Part shown: positions 52,971 through 61,419 of the stretch, in pieces | How the letters are laid out: each line of letters begins with the position of its first letter | Numbering within the stretch: position 1 is the stretch's first letter | Source of the DNA: Candidatus Obscuribacterales bacterium | Lineage (GTDB): Bacteria > Cyanobacteriota > Vampirovibrionia > Obscuribacterales > Obscuribacteraceae | DNA: 64,000 nt | Direction of reading: 5' to 3' | NCBI GenBank assembly: GCA_020050685.1 | Contig: JAGVKG010000013.1 | Span: 178,418 to 242,417, forward strand | Program-made: the position numbers and the translations under genes | Notes under the pieces: model-generated | What the model saw: the letters and a program-made list of their open reading frames with translations, nothing else | Told to the model about the DNA's origin: nothing | The model's database searches: none

Positions 52971-54050
52971 TCATTGAGCACGCAGATATTGGGCAGGCCA
53001 GGTAATTGGCAGATTAAGTTCTTTGGCGGCATGTAACGGCCAATATGGATCGCGAAGCAATTGTCTGGCTAAAAGTACAATATCAGCCTTTTGCGATTGA
53101 ATAATCTGGTTGGCGTGCTCGGGACTTGTGATCATGCCGACAGCGCCAGTGAGAATTTTTACTTGTTTGCGAATTTGTTCGGCAAATGGCACCTGGTAGC
53201 CGGGTGCTAAAGGAATATTGGCATGCGGCACATTGCCACCGGACGAGCAGTCTATTAAGTCCACGCCTAATTGCGAAAGCTCTTTTGCTAATTCAACCGC
53301 TTCATCAATTGTCCATCCACCGTGAACCCAATCCGTCGAAGAAATGCGGACAAAGACCGGCAAGCTCTCAGGCATTTCGTTGCGGCTCGCTTCAACGACT
53401 TCTGTTAAAAAGCGGATACGGTTGGCAAAACTGCCACCATATTTATCCGTGCGCTGATTGGACAGTGGTGATAAAAAGGAATGCAACAAATAACCATGAG
53501 CAGAATGAATTTCGATGATCTTAAAACCACAAGCGAGAGCGCGCTTGGTTGCCTCGCGAAAAGATTCAACCACCTTTGTGATTTCGTTCTCGGTTAATTC
53601 GTGAGGCACAGGATAGTCTGGGGCAAAGGCAAGTGCGCTTGCGCCAATAACATCCCATCCGCCGTCGTGCTTGTCTAGTGGTTTGCCACCACTCCAAGGT
53701 TTGGCCGTGCCAGCTTTCCTTCCGGCATGAGCAAGCTGCATTGCCGGTACGGCGCCTTGTTGGCTAAGAAAATTGGCAATGCGCTCAAGTGGTGCAATCT
53801 GCTCGTCGTTCCATAATCCCATATCTTCCGGGCTGATGCGTCCTCTGGCTTCGACTGCCGTGGCTTCGACCATGACCAGTGCAGCTCCGCCGACAGCTCG
53901 GCTGCCCAAATGGACAAGATGCCAGTCTGTCGCTTTGCCATCTTCTGATGAATACTGGCACATTGGTGATACGGCAATGCGATTACGCAAAGTGATACCA
54001 CGGATGGTTAGAGGTGAAAAAAGATTGGGTGCTGCGCTTGATGATGACAT
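52971..54050 (-). CDS. Old Yellow Enzyme family NADH:flavin oxidoreductase (YqjM-like)
   Basis: An FMN-dependent ene-reductase of 359 residues reducing activated C=C bonds. The N-terminus SPLTIRGITLRNRIAVSPM and CQYSSEDGKATDWH carry the cysteine typical of the YqjM class. Further motifs are QLAHAGRKA, EIHSAHGYLLHSFLSPLSN, RTDKYGGSFANRIRF and the phosphate-binding GAVGMITSPEHA. I use ATG 54050 (MSSSSAAPN), but ATG 54068 is possible; neither has a Shine-Dalgarno. A strong 12-bp hairpin lies 24 bp upstream. Likely roles are quinone or electrophile detoxification. Confidence 0.92.
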   Translation of the reverse strand: MSSSSAAPNLFSPLTIRGITLRNRIAVSPMCQYSSEDGKATDWHLVHLGSRAVGGAALVMVEATAVEARGRISPEDMGLWNDEQIAPLERIANFLSQQGAVPAMQLAHAGRKAGTAKPWSGGKPLDKHDGGWDVIGASALAFAPDYPVPHELTENEITKVVESFREATKRALACGFKIIEIHSAHGYLLHSFLSPLSNQRTDKYGGSFANRIRFLTEVVEASRNEMPESLPVFVRISSTDWVHGGWTIDEAVELAKELSQLGVDLIDCSSGGNVPHANIPLAPGYQVPFAEQIRKQVKILTGAVGMITSPEHANQIIQSQKADIVLLARQLLRDPYWPLHAAKELNLPITWPAQYLRAQ

Positions 54051-54073
54051 TTGGAAATAATACAACAAATATA

Positions 54074-54101
54074 CAAGAGATCTGATTTCTCAGATCTCTT
54101 G
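54074..54101. promoter_or_regulatory. Perfect 12-bp hairpin upstream of the OYE gene
   Basis: CAAGAGATCTGA (54074-54085), a TTTC loop and TCAGATCTCTTG (54090-54101). In the minus direction it ends 23 nt before the start codon, in a leader without a Shine-Dalgarno. It could be a terminator of upstream transcripts, an operator or a translational control element. Confidence 0.5.
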
Positions 54102-54185
54102 CTCTTCCCCACGCGGCCGGGCGAAGCTGGCGTGAGCCTTTTCATGTTGTCAGTTTTTTCGAACCCTTTTGCGAAATTGAAGCAT

Positions 54186-54207
54186 GGGGTCACGGGGTGG
54201 TGACCCC
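54186..54207 (-). terminator. Hairpin after the LRV gene
   Basis: GGGGTCAC (54186-54193), a 6-nt loop and GTGACCCC (54200-54207) form a perfect 8-bp stem about 9 bp after the stop codon of the LRV-repeat gene. A T-run appears only further on (TTTTTT near 54155-54160 reads as A on this strand), so termination may be inefficient. Confidence 0.45.
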
Positions 54208-54215
54208 TTACTTCC

Positions 54216-54677
54216 TCACGCGGCTGGGCGTACCTGACGTAAGACCATATTCAAAGTTTGACTAGCACGGCATTCAATATAAGGATTAAGGTCTGCCGCT
54301 AATATCTTTAGGATAAATACTGGTGTTCTGTAGTTTTCTGCTAGACCGAAACGCACATCATCTGAGTCATCGAGAGAAAGGATCTCTAGAATGGCTGTTG
54401 GTGTATGGGGATTTTCAGCTACCGTTAAACGTACTTCCGGGCTATCGTCTGCTGCCAAATCCGCTAAGGTTTCAATTGGTGTATTAGGATTTTCTGCCAC
54501 GTGTACCCTAATTTGCTCCAACCGATCTACGGATAATTGACGAAGTATTTTTTCGCTGGCATTTGGATTGCCGGCGGCGATATAACGCTGGTAACATCCA
54601 GGTTGCGCCATGCACATTGTGCCGGTGTCGATAACTTCACTAAAAGCGTCTGGCTGCGAATCTCTCAAAACACACAT
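54216..54677 (-). CDS. Leucine-rich-repeat-variant (LRV/HEAT-like) protein
   Basis: A 153-residue protein starting at 54677, with GGAGG about 8 nt upstream, the best start in an otherwise open frame to 54827. Four repeats of about 24 residues carry the LRV pattern VRxxVAxNPxTPxxxLxxLAxDxS, for example IRVHVAENPNTPIETLADLA and VRLTVAENPHTPTAILEILS. The N-terminal 45 residues hold three cysteines, as in some LRV proteins with an Fe-S cluster. These solenoids bind proteins. The gene follows the histidine kinase gene by 82 bp on the same strand. Confidence 0.75.
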   Translation of the reverse strand: MCVLRDSQPDAFSEVIDTGTMCMAQPGCYQRYIAAGNPNASEKILRQLSVDRLEQIRVHVAENPNTPIETLADLAADDSPEVRLTVAENPHTPTAILEILSLDDSDDVRFGLAENYRTPVFILKILAADLNPYIECRASQTLNMVLRQVRPAA

Positions 54678-54759
54678 TTTCTTTGCCTCCACTTCTTGCT
54701 CCGCTCTGCCTCTGACACTTTTAACTTTAGAGAGCGCTTGTGAAATGTTTGTGAAATTT

Positions 54760-56028
54760 CTATGATTGGGCAGGCAGGCAGATTGAGAAGGTCGTGCCCT
54801 TGCCAAATTCTGAGGCAACCAGGACATTGCCGCCGTGAACTTGCGCTACGGCCTTAACAATCGAGAGGCCAAGTCCAGATCCGCCCTGAGCTCGCGAGCG
54901 CGACTGTTCAACGCGATAAAAGCGTTCAAAAATTTGATCGACTTCTTCTGGTTTAATGCCAATGCCTGTGTCTTGCACGCAAAGCAAAATCTGCTTGCCT
55001 TGGTTTTTTAGGGAAATAGTTACCGTGCCACCGGCATCCGTATAACGCAAAGCATTTTGCAGCAAATTGGCCGTTGCCCGTCCAAGTGATTCTGCATTGC
55101 CGACAATTTGACAGTGGTCTATCTGGCCTGCGACAAGCTTGATGTTTTTATCGACGAACAACTGATCAAATTCTTGTTTTACTGAACTGACAAGATTGTT
55201 TAGTTGCAGAGTTTCCATGCGCAAAAGCACACTTGCCCCTTCTGTTTTGGCAAGCAAAGTCAAATCACGGACCAAGTTGCTCATCCGTTCCGTCGTGTGG
55301 CCAATAGTTTGCAATTTTGCAAAAAGTGTTTTTGATAAGGAAAGGTTTTCACCCAACTCTTGCTCGAGCGACTCGGCATTAGCTTGAATAATGCTTATAG
55401 GCGTTGTTAATTCATGGCCGGCATCAGCCATGAAGCGCCGCAATAAAGCATAGTTCTGTTCAATTGGTTGAACTGCTTTGCCGGCAAAAATGTAACCGGC
55501 AATTCCTAAACCAAGAAGCAAAAGTGGTGCCACCACCAGTAGGGTCATGGCAAAATGTTGGGTTGCATGTTCCTGATAGGTAGTCGGCAGCATGACTTGC
55601 AAATAGCCGATAGTCTGATCCTTGTTTGTCAAAGGGCTGGTGATGATGCGCAAATGCTTGCCAGCAACCGTCTCTTCTCCCAGCACGGCTCCTTTTCCCA
55701 CATTGCTAGCTATGCTTTGCAAATGAACTTTGTGCTTCGTGCCGTGTTGTTCAAGCAAGTCGCCGCTAATATCAAATATTTGAATTGTCGCCGGGAAGGT
55801 TGATGGTTTTTTCTGAATGATGTCTTCCCAAAGGGATAATCGCACTTCCGGACTGGTCAAAGTTATATCGCGCGCTATTTCTGCAGACAGAGCCCGCAGT
55901 TCCTGATCGAGAGCGACGTTTAGTGTTGTCGTAAAAATGAAGAGTGATAGCAAGCCCAGAAGCAAGCAAACAATTGCAGACAGCCAGACAAAGGAGAGGG
56001 TTAACTTCCAGCGTAGGCTCTTAAACAT
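54760..56028 (-). CDS. Membrane sensor histidine kinase
   Basis: A 422-residue kinase with transmembrane helices at about 11-34 and 161-183 flanking a 125-residue periplasmic sensor. A short linker leads to HisKA (H205 in MADAGHELTTPISII) and the HATPase domain: N-box NLLQNALRYTDAGG, G1 DTGIGIKPEE, F-box RFYRVEQSRSR and G2 GGSGLGLSIVKA. Its ligand is unknown. It is coupled to the response regulator by a 1-bp TAATG overlap, forming a canonical two-component operon. Confidence 0.94.
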   Translation of the reverse strand: MFKSLRWKLTLSFVWLSAIVCLLLGLLSLFIFTTTLNVALDQELRALSAEIARDITLTSPEVRLSLWEDIIQKKPSTFPATIQIFDISGDLLEQHGTKHKVHLQSIASNVGKGAVLGEETVAGKHLRIITSPLTNKDQTIGYLQVMLPTTYQEHATQHFAMTLLVVAPLLLLGLGIAGYIFAGKAVQPIEQNYALLRRFMADAGHELTTPISIIQANAESLEQELGENLSLSKTLFAKLQTIGHTTERMSNLVRDLTLLAKTEGASVLLRMETLQLNNLVSSVKQEFDQLFVDKNIKLVAGQIDHCQIVGNAESLGRATANLLQNALRYTDAGGTVTISLKNQGKQILLCVQDTGIGIKPEEVDQIFERFYRVEQSRSRAQGGSGLGLSIVKAVAQVHGGNVLVASEFGKGTTFSICLPAQS

Positions 56029-56702
56029 TAGTTAGCCTCAAGCTTGTAGCCTACACCGTGGACAGTGTTGATGATCGAGGGCTTGCCATCGCTATCCAAC
56101 TTTTTGCGTAGCGTCTTAATGTGTGTACGCACAGTATCGGAATATGCTTCTGTGTCCGATTGCCAAACACGGTCGATCAGCGCCTCGGCGCTAAATACTT
56201 GATTGGGATGGCGCATGAGAAATTCCAGCAAACTAAACTCTTTTGGCAGGAGGTGTACCTCGTTGCCGCCTTTGGTGACGCGACTGGCACGCGGATCGAG
56301 TTCGATGTCGTGTACGCACAATACATTTCCCTGTGGCACGGCCGGCCGCCTGAGTAGTGCGCGGATGCGTGCAGCCAATTCTTTCAAGTGGAAGGGTTTG
56401 GTCAAGTAATCGTCTGCGCCAGAATCAAGACCACGCTCTTTGTCATCGAGAGCTGCTTTTGAGGTGAGCATGATAATCGGCGTATTGCCGCCGCCGGCAC
56501 GAAATTGCCGGCAAATGTCCATGCCGCTCATGCCAGGCAGCATGATATCCAGAACCACCAAATCGTACTTGTAGATTTTCAGATATTCGAGCGCCTCAAG
56601 ACCATCCGCCACTACTTCGACAGTGTGATTCTCATGGACGAGCCATTCGCGCACGGGCTCGGACAAGTAAAATTCGTCTTCGACTACAAGAATTTTCGCC
56701 AT
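56028..56702 (-). CDS. OmpR/PhoB-family response regulator
   Basis: A 224-residue regulator starting MAKILVVEDE at 56702 (frame open to 56729). The receiver has D52 in LVVLDIMLPG, plus T in IIMLTSKA and K in YLTKPFH. The C-terminal winged helix shows LLPKEFSLLEFLMRHPNQVFSAEALIDRVW and TVRTHIKTLRKKL. It is activated by the kinase encoded immediately downstream. Targets are unknown; the upstream region of this operon may be one of them. Confidence 0.95.
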   Translation of the reverse strand: MAKILVVEDEFYLSEPVREWLVHENHTVEVVADGLEALEYLKIYKYDLVVLDIMLPGMSGMDICRQFRAGGGNTPIIMLTSKAALDDKERGLDSGADDYLTKPFHLKELAARIRALLRRPAVPQGNVLCVHDIELDPRASRVTKGGNEVHLLPKEFSLLEFLMRHPNQVFSAEALIDRVWQSDTEAYSDTVRTHIKTLRKKLDSDGKPSIINTVHGVGYKLEAN

Positions 56703-57057
56703 TTGATCCGCCCAGCTTTCATGAGGCATGCCTCACTATAAAAATGCTAGCAAAGATTGCGCTAACTGGCGTAACTATAAAGGAACCTCTTAAAGTTTGT
56801 ATATTTGCCACAGGTGGCGCGAATTATTGAATATCAAGGAAATATTGGTTGATTTTGCCACCTGGCTTGGCCTAAGGTCAAAGTAATTATCAGCTTATTT
56901 TCTGATTCAAGGTCAAAAATTTAGGCAAACAAAAAAACCAGCAAAGGCGATTGCAGCACTAATTTCCCATCTTCATAGCATCAAATCGCTATGAGGGGAC
57001 GTGCTCGTCTTCGTCTTGTTCTGTCCAGTTACCAAAACATTTTTGGGAGTAACAATC
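56703..57057. other. 355-bp divergent intergenic region
   Basis: It separates the two-component operon from the metallopeptidase gene. It holds the imperfect repeat TTTGCCAC(A/C) with TGG in two places (near 56806 and 56856), the first followed by GTGGC to make a tiny hairpin. Two weak stem-loops are AATCAG/CTGATT near 56895 and CATAGC/GCTATG near 56978-56996. No strong promoter was identified. GGGAG at 57045 is the Shine-Dalgarno of the next gene. Confidence 0.4.
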
Positions 57058-59091
57058 ATGGCAAACTCAATCGGCAAATTGCCGCTAAGCAAATATGTGC
57101 TGATTGGCAAATATCGCCAGTCCAAAACCAGTTTGCACCCGAAGTTGCTCCGCGCGCAATATCGGACACTGGCTGGTGATTTCGTCAATCGCTTTCCGGG
57201 AGTGCAAATCACTCCTGATGATTATGGTCATCCACGTACTCTGACTCGACTGGAAAAAGGTGGCTTTGCTCAAGCTGCCTATTTCGGAGAACAAGATTCT
57301 CCCAAAGCTGAGTCTCAGTTAAGCAAAGTGGTGCGCAAGCTGGCAACAAGTTTTGTTCGTCAGGCTTTGGTTCGCGAGTTCTTGGACTATCGCGGTAGCC
57401 GCCTGCGTTTTCATTCTCTGATAAGACTGCCGAAAAACTTAGGTTACAAGGTTGTCTTTCAGCAGCAAGTGAGAGCCAACAAGGTGGCGAAAGGCGGCAG
57501 TGTTTTCTCTGGTTATGTCGATTGCGATCAAAGTTACTTCGAAGTACAGATTCGACGCAGCCGTCGAAACAAATGCGTCTTCGAGATTGTTCGCCTCGTA
57601 TCGTCTCTTGTACATAGCCAGGCAATTGATTCAATTCGCTTTCACTTGTCCTTGGCTGAAGCCAAAGCAAAGGCGGTGCAAGTGGCAATCGATAAACTGA
57701 AAATGGCAGGAAAAGCATCACAAATTGCCATTTTTAGCGCGAAAGCCACAGCCAATGTCTACAAAGGCAAATTGAGACCCATATTCAAAATCCAGCTGGG
57801 GCTCAAGAATCTTGGCTCGGAAGAAAATCAAGTACTGGATCGATCAGCCCAAGATCTGCCTACCTCCGCCGAGATGATTGTCGATGGAGAGGCTGGCGAA
57901 GTTGTCTTTGCTCGCCGGCTTGAAGTCGGTGCTGGCGGAGGGGAAATCGCTGGTTCTGCGCTGGCAAATGTGGCTAATCGTTGGCAGAACATTGCAGACC
58001 AATTTAGGGAGATCAAAATTGATACTTCCGTTTTGGTTAAGGCGAAAACCGGCCGGTTTATTTTAGGCAACGTGTGGATTTACGTGGTCTACCCGGAAGT
58101 GGATGCCAGCGAAAAAATGACTTGGTTTGATGTTTCAACCAGACCGGACGACGGCACTGCTGATGGTGGCACATTCAAGTGGAAGGCAAGTGAACCGCAA
58201 TCAAGCGGCGTGACTGTCTATCACTCGTATATGCGCCTGATCAAGCTTTGCCTGGAAGAAGGTCTTGTAATTCCGAAAGGCATGATCATCAAAGTCTATG
58301 TTGATCATCGCTGGAATCGCAACAATGCAACATTTTATCCCCAATACATGCTGATTCAAATTGGTTGGGGAGATGGTGTTTATATGTTGCCGCATATTGT
58401 CTACGATCTGGTCGTTTGTGATCACGAGTATGTACATGCAATTGTGCATTACTTGCGACAGATTGAAGGCTATATTCCAGGACCGCTTGGTGCTGCACTG
58501 AACGAGGGAATTGCTGATTTCGTGGCCACGCTTATGCGCTTTCTTAAGTGGCTTGAGTATGGGCGCGAGTATGGTGATGAGCTGACCCTGGAGAAAATCC
58601 TGACAGACAAATGTGTAATTGGCAGCTATTGCATCGGTGGTGATGGCTTTAGATCAATCAACAATGATTTGGTCTATCCGCAAGATCTCAAAGGCGATAG
58701 CAAAGTCCACGACAATAGTCGCATTGTCAGTGCGGCAATGTTACACACATTTTTTGCCTGGATGAAACAAGAAGTGCATCTGCAAGCCCTGCAATCGAGC
58801 AAGGCAAAACGCAAAGCAAAGAAAGCCAAGGTGATTACGAGACAAGCGCTGGCGACAGCCCTGCCTCAAGTAGTGCGCAAGTTCCTGCGCTTGATCATTG
58901 CCGCAATTCCCATGCTGCCAGCCAACCGAGTGACCTACTCTGATTGGCGTAAGGCTTTGGAAGATGCTGATGCGATGATTTTTGCTGGAGCGCACCACCA
59001 ACTAATCGCTACTGGTTTTGAACCGCACGGTATCAAAAGTAATTCTCTGGCAATGGAAGAATTAATTTCCATGGCAACGAGAGCTGCTTAG
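57058..59091 (+). CDS. Thermolysin-like (gluzincin) zinc metallopeptidase, predicted cytoplasmic
   Basis: A 677-residue protein starting at ATG 57058 behind GGGAG; GTG 57001 is open upstream. The C-terminal third has the zinc-peptidase signature HEYVHAIVHYL (H456, E457, H460). NEGIADFVATL supplies the third ligand E483, and VHDNSRIVSAAMLHTFF matches the M4-family His-Asn-Ser segment (H551, like His231 of thermolysin). No signal peptide or propeptide-type domain is recognised, which is unusual because M4-like enzymes are normally secreted. The first 430 residues are basic and of unknown fold. A gene for a possible inhibitor or adaptor follows 66 bp downstream. Confidence 0.72.
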   Translation: MANSIGKLPLSKYVLIGKYRQSKTSLHPKLLRAQYRTLAGDFVNRFPGVQITPDDYGHPRTLTRLEKGGFAQAAYFGEQDSPKAESQLSKVVRKLATSFVRQALVREFLDYRGSRLRFHSLIRLPKNLGYKVVFQQQVRANKVAKGGSVFSGYVDCDQSYFEVQIRRSRRNKCVFEIVRLVSSLVHSQAIDSIRFHLSLAEAKAKAVQVAIDKLKMAGKASQIAIFSAKATANVYKGKLRPIFKIQLGLKNLGSEENQVLDRSAQDLPTSAEMIVDGEAGEVVFARRLEVGAGGGEIAGSALANVANRWQNIADQFREIKIDTSVLVKAKTGRFILGNVWIYVVYPEVDASEKMTWFDVSTRPDDGTADGGTFKWKASEPQSSGVTVYHSYMRLIKLCLEEGLVIPKGMIIKVYVDHRWNRNNATFYPQYMLIQIGWGDGVYMLPHIVYDLVVCDHEYVHAIVHYLRQIEGYIPGPLGAALNEGIADFVATLMRFLKWLEYGREYGDELTLEKILTDKCVIGSYCIGGDGFRSINNDLVYPQDLKGDSKVHDNSRIVSAAMLHTFFAWMKQEVHLQALQSSKAKRKAKKAKVITRQALATALPQVVRKFLRLIIAAIPMLPANRVTYSDWRKALEDADAMIFAGAHHQLIATGFEPHGIKSNSLAMEELISMATRAA

Positions 59092-59103
59092 TCTAAAAAC
59101 CCG

Positions 59104-59138
59104 AGTGACGACAGCGTGAATCAAGCGCTGTCGTCACT
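59104..59138 (+). promoter_or_regulatory. Intercistronic 13-bp hairpin
   Basis: AGTGACGACAGCG (59104-59116), a 9-nt loop and CGCTGTCGTCACT (59126-59138) form a perfect stem between the peptidase stop and the next start codon. No T-run follows; the Shine-Dalgarno GGAG is 7 nt after it. It may stabilise or attenuate the mRNA, or be a protein-binding palindrome. Confidence 0.6.
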
Positions 59139-59157
59139 GCTCCCTGGAGATAACATT

Positions 59158-59868
59158 ATGGAGAGAAGAAAATATATCGTTGTCTTAGACGACGAAGACG
59201 CTTCGGCGCGCGAACGATTTTTGCAAAGGCTGAAAGTACTGGAGTACACAGATCCGCAGGATGCGCCGACAATATATGGGCAAGACCTATACATGGTCGG
59301 AATTGAATGCAACTCCCGCATGGCTGGCTATGTGAGAAACTTTCCGGATGTGTTAACGATCTTGCGAGATCGTCCAGCACGTATGTCCTATGAGACTCCG
59401 GCTGCAAGAGTAAACGATTTGATTGCTGCTTATGAAACGGAGCAAGCAGATCTCAATGTTGCGTTCGATTCGTTAAGCTCGATTGGCCTACAAGTGCAAA
59501 TGTCAAACTATATTCAGGGCGATCATGAAGTTGGTTTGGATAAGTACAATGTCGAAAGACTTTGCAATGACATGGGCATTAGGCGTAGCGAATTGCGCGA
59601 GATTATTCTTGCTGATACGGGTGGAATGTGGACCGGAACCTACGCCAATATCGATGATTATTTCGCGGTCGACAAAATTCGCCAAATGATCTTGATCTGG
59701 CATGAAGTTCTCTGTCAAATCGGCAACTTTCAGCAAGCCCGCTTGTGGATGCGACAATCAAACCCGCTCTGCGAACAAGGTGCAACGCCTATTCAATTGA
59801 TCGCAGCCGATCGAATGTTCGAGGCATACTGTCTGGCCATCGGTCTAGACAAATCCGAATGTGCTTAA
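59158..59868 (+). CDS. Partner protein: I9-like N-terminus, Xre/MbcA-like C-terminus (tentative)
   Basis: A 236-residue protein starting at ATG 59158 with GGAG 8 nt before it. The first 75 residues (KYIVVLDDEDASARERF ... VLTILRDRPARMS) resemble the inhibitor-I9 fold of protease propeptides: an opening strand, a helix, and a closing LRxxP strand. The last 100 residues (YNVERLCNDMGIRRSELREI ... ARLWMRQSNPLCEQG, TPIQLI) resemble the Xre/MbcA/ParS toxin-binding region of antitoxins. Both matches are by eye. With the metallopeptidase upstream, a role as inhibitor or substrate adaptor is an attractive inference. No signal peptide is seen. Confidence 0.6.
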   Translation: MERRKYIVVLDDEDASARERFLQRLKVLEYTDPQDAPTIYGQDLYMVGIECNSRMAGYVRNFPDVLTILRDRPARMSYETPAARVNDLIAAYETEQADLNVAFDSLSSIGLQVQMSNYIQGDHEVGLDKYNVERLCNDMGIRRSELREIILADTGGMWTGTYANIDDYFAVDKIRQMILIWHEVLCQIGNFQQARLWMRQSNPLCEQGATPIQLIAADRMFEAYCLAIGLDKSECA

Positions 59869-59874
59869 TCGGCA

Positions 59875-59907
59875 CCACAAAAATTCTGCTCGGCGGGATT
59901 TTTGTGG
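59875..59907 (+). terminator. Terminator of the peptidase/partner operon
   Basis: CCACAAAAAT (59875-59884) and ATTTTTGTGG (59898-59907) form a perfect 10-bp stem 7 bp after the stop codon. The T-run lies within the 3' arm, so it may work on both strands. Confidence 0.65.
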
Positions 59908-60028
59908 TTGTTGATATACGAAGGCATATAGTGGTAATGAGAAAAATAGAAGAGAAAAACAAAACCAAAACAGAAAATGCAAGACAAAAAACAAGATTGA
60001 ATTCGTTCTATGATTGAAATCCCCAATG

Positions 60029-60063
60029 CGGGGAATGCCTCTATAGTCTAGAGGCATTCCCCG
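60029..60063. terminator. 15-bp hairpin between convergent genes
   Basis: CGGGGAATGCCTCTA (60029-60043), a TAGTC loop and TAGAGGCATTCCCCG (60049-60063) form a perfect stem, 15 bp beyond the stop of the minus-strand gene. It lacks a T-run on either strand but is well placed as a transcript-end structure. Confidence 0.6.
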
Positions 60064-60077
60064 TGAGAATCTGATGG

Positions 60078-60557
60078 TTACGATTTGACTAGCTCGATGC
60101 TAATCTTGCCGTTTCCTAATTTCAGACCGCCTGCGCTCCCTTCGCCGGCCCAAGAGAGAGGGTCATCAATTTGCATTGGCATGAAGTCCCATTCGAGGTC
60201 GGCAAGTTTGGAGTTCTCAACGTCGAGACTTGCGAGGTTGCATTTCTCTTCGTATCGGGCCAAGATGGCCTTGGCAATGTCTTCCTCTGGTGCCGGATAG
60301 GTGTCATGCCAAATGTACAGCGAGTCGTACGAAATAGTTACGACTTGAAAGTAATTGTGTAGATGCGGACCAGGCTTTTGGAAAGGCGTTGTGGATACCA
60401 CCGCTTTAGCAATTAGGCCGCCATGTGCTTGGGCTTCAGCGGTCATCTCCATGATGCCATCTTGCGCCAGGGTTTTCATGGTTTCTGCTAACTGCACGAT
60501 GGCTTGAACAACGGCCATTTGGCGCGCTTCTTTTTGGCTTTGGGGAAAGTGTATCAT
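60078..60557 (-). CDS. Uncharacterised small protein
   Basis: A 159-residue protein with AGAGGA about 7 nt before ATG 60557. It starts with a helix (MAVVQAIVQLAETMKTLAQDG) and continues with alternating strands (IAKAVVSTTPF, YFQVVTISYDSLYIWHDTY). The C-terminus is Gly-rich (GEGSAGGLKLGNGKISIEL). There is no signal peptide or known motif. It is 41 bp behind the secreted protein gene on the same strand, so they probably share a transcript. Confidence 0.55.
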   Translation of the reverse strand: MIHFPQSQKEARQMAVVQAIVQLAETMKTLAQDGIMEMTAEAQAHGGLIAKAVVSTTPFQKPGPHLHNYFQVVTISYDSLYIWHDTYPAPEEDIAKAILARYEEKCNLASLDVENSKLADLEWDFMPMQIDDPLSWAGEGSAGGLKLGNGKISIELVKS

Positions 60558-60598
60558 GTGGTGTCCTCTGGTGGTTTGGTGGGTCTAACGATTTGAGC

Positions 60599-61237
60599 CT
60601 AATGATTTGAGTAGATCGGTACGGACGTGGCGTGGATACCGTCTTCGCTGGATGTGAGTGTTCTTTCAATCCCGCGGCTGAGATCGCCAGTGTCATCATC
60701 TTCTAGGGCGAAGAAGTAACTTGGCTTGTTTGGTCTTTTTATGCGCACCAGCACTTCAACTGTTTTTAGTGGTGGTTGTGCGAGACTATTTCTCGCAGCA
60801 TCAAGCAGTGGCGACAGTTGTCTGCGGAAGAGCTCATGCAACCAGACCCTGTCGCCGGGAATTGGTTGAGCACCTGGGGCGAAATCTCCGCTGGGAGTAG
60901 CGGGATTCTCTTGGTTGGAAATTGCGTCGAGTGTTTGATCGTCGAAGTGATTGCGCACGGTTATCGTCACGAAGACCTGGCAATCGGTGGACTCGGCTGA
61001 AGGTTTAACGCCTTCCTGCCTTTGCAAAGCACGGTCTAAATTAGCTGCCCATTGGGCAAGCTCATCTGCTTGTTTGGCAAGCTCACAGCGCTTGTCCCCA
61101 TCCTTATATATAGATGGGCATATAGATTGTCCTTCCAGGCAAGCATTGCCGAAGGACGGTTGAATGGCTAATAGCGGCAGCAACAAAAGTGCTGCCAGGA
61201 ATTTGCCAACTGAAGTTTTGTATTTGAAATAACTCAT
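60599..61237 (-). CDS. Secreted protein of unknown function
   Basis: A 212-residue protein with AAGGAG upstream and a signal peptide (residues 1-30, cut near PSFGNA). The mature N-terminus has a cysteine cluster (ACLEGQSICPS, RCELA). A central strand-rich part includes DCQVFVTITVRN, and TVEVLVRIKRPNKPSYFF suggests a paired beta domain. The layout resembles the TonB-C-like alpha/beta domain found in many exported Melainabacteria proteins, but that is a guess. It lies upstream of the gene at 60078 in one unit. Confidence 0.6.
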   Translation of the reverse strand: MSYFKYKTSVGKFLAALLLLPLLAIQPSFGNACLEGQSICPSIYKDGDKRCELAKQADELAQWAANLDRALQRQEGVKPSAESTDCQVFVTITVRNHFDDQTLDAISNQENPATPSGDFAPGAQPIPGDRVWLHELFRRQLSPLLDAARNSLAQPPLKTVEVLVRIKRPNKPSYFFALEDDDTGDLSRGIERTLTSSEDGIHATSVPIYSNH

Positions 61238-61372
61238 GGCGATACGCTCCTTCTTGAGGGAGAGAGTGCGGTGTGCTGTCGGGAGATGGTAAAAATCAGC
61301 GCAAGGGAAAGAAGCGCGCAGTTTTTGTTTGCGCGCCCATTCTTCCTTGGTTGAATCGTTATGCGAGTGGAA

Positions 61373-61400
61373 ACGAAGGCACCGCGGGTGGTGCCTTCGT
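61373..61400 (-). terminator. Terminator of the DJ-1/PfpI gene
   Basis: ACGAAGGCACC (61373-61383), a 6-nt loop and GGTGCCTTCGT (61390-61400) form a perfect 11-bp stem 20 bp after the stop codon, followed on the minus strand by TT. A further GCGCGCA/TGCGCGC hairpin lies at about 61310-61335. Confidence 0.65.
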
Positions 61401-61419
61401 CTGATTGCCCGATAGTGGT

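Noticed and set aside
57001..57057. Upstream GTG start giving the metallopeptidase a signal peptide
   Set aside because: The added residues are hydrophobic but lack the basic start and cleavage site of a signal peptide, while GGGAG clearly serves ATG 57058.
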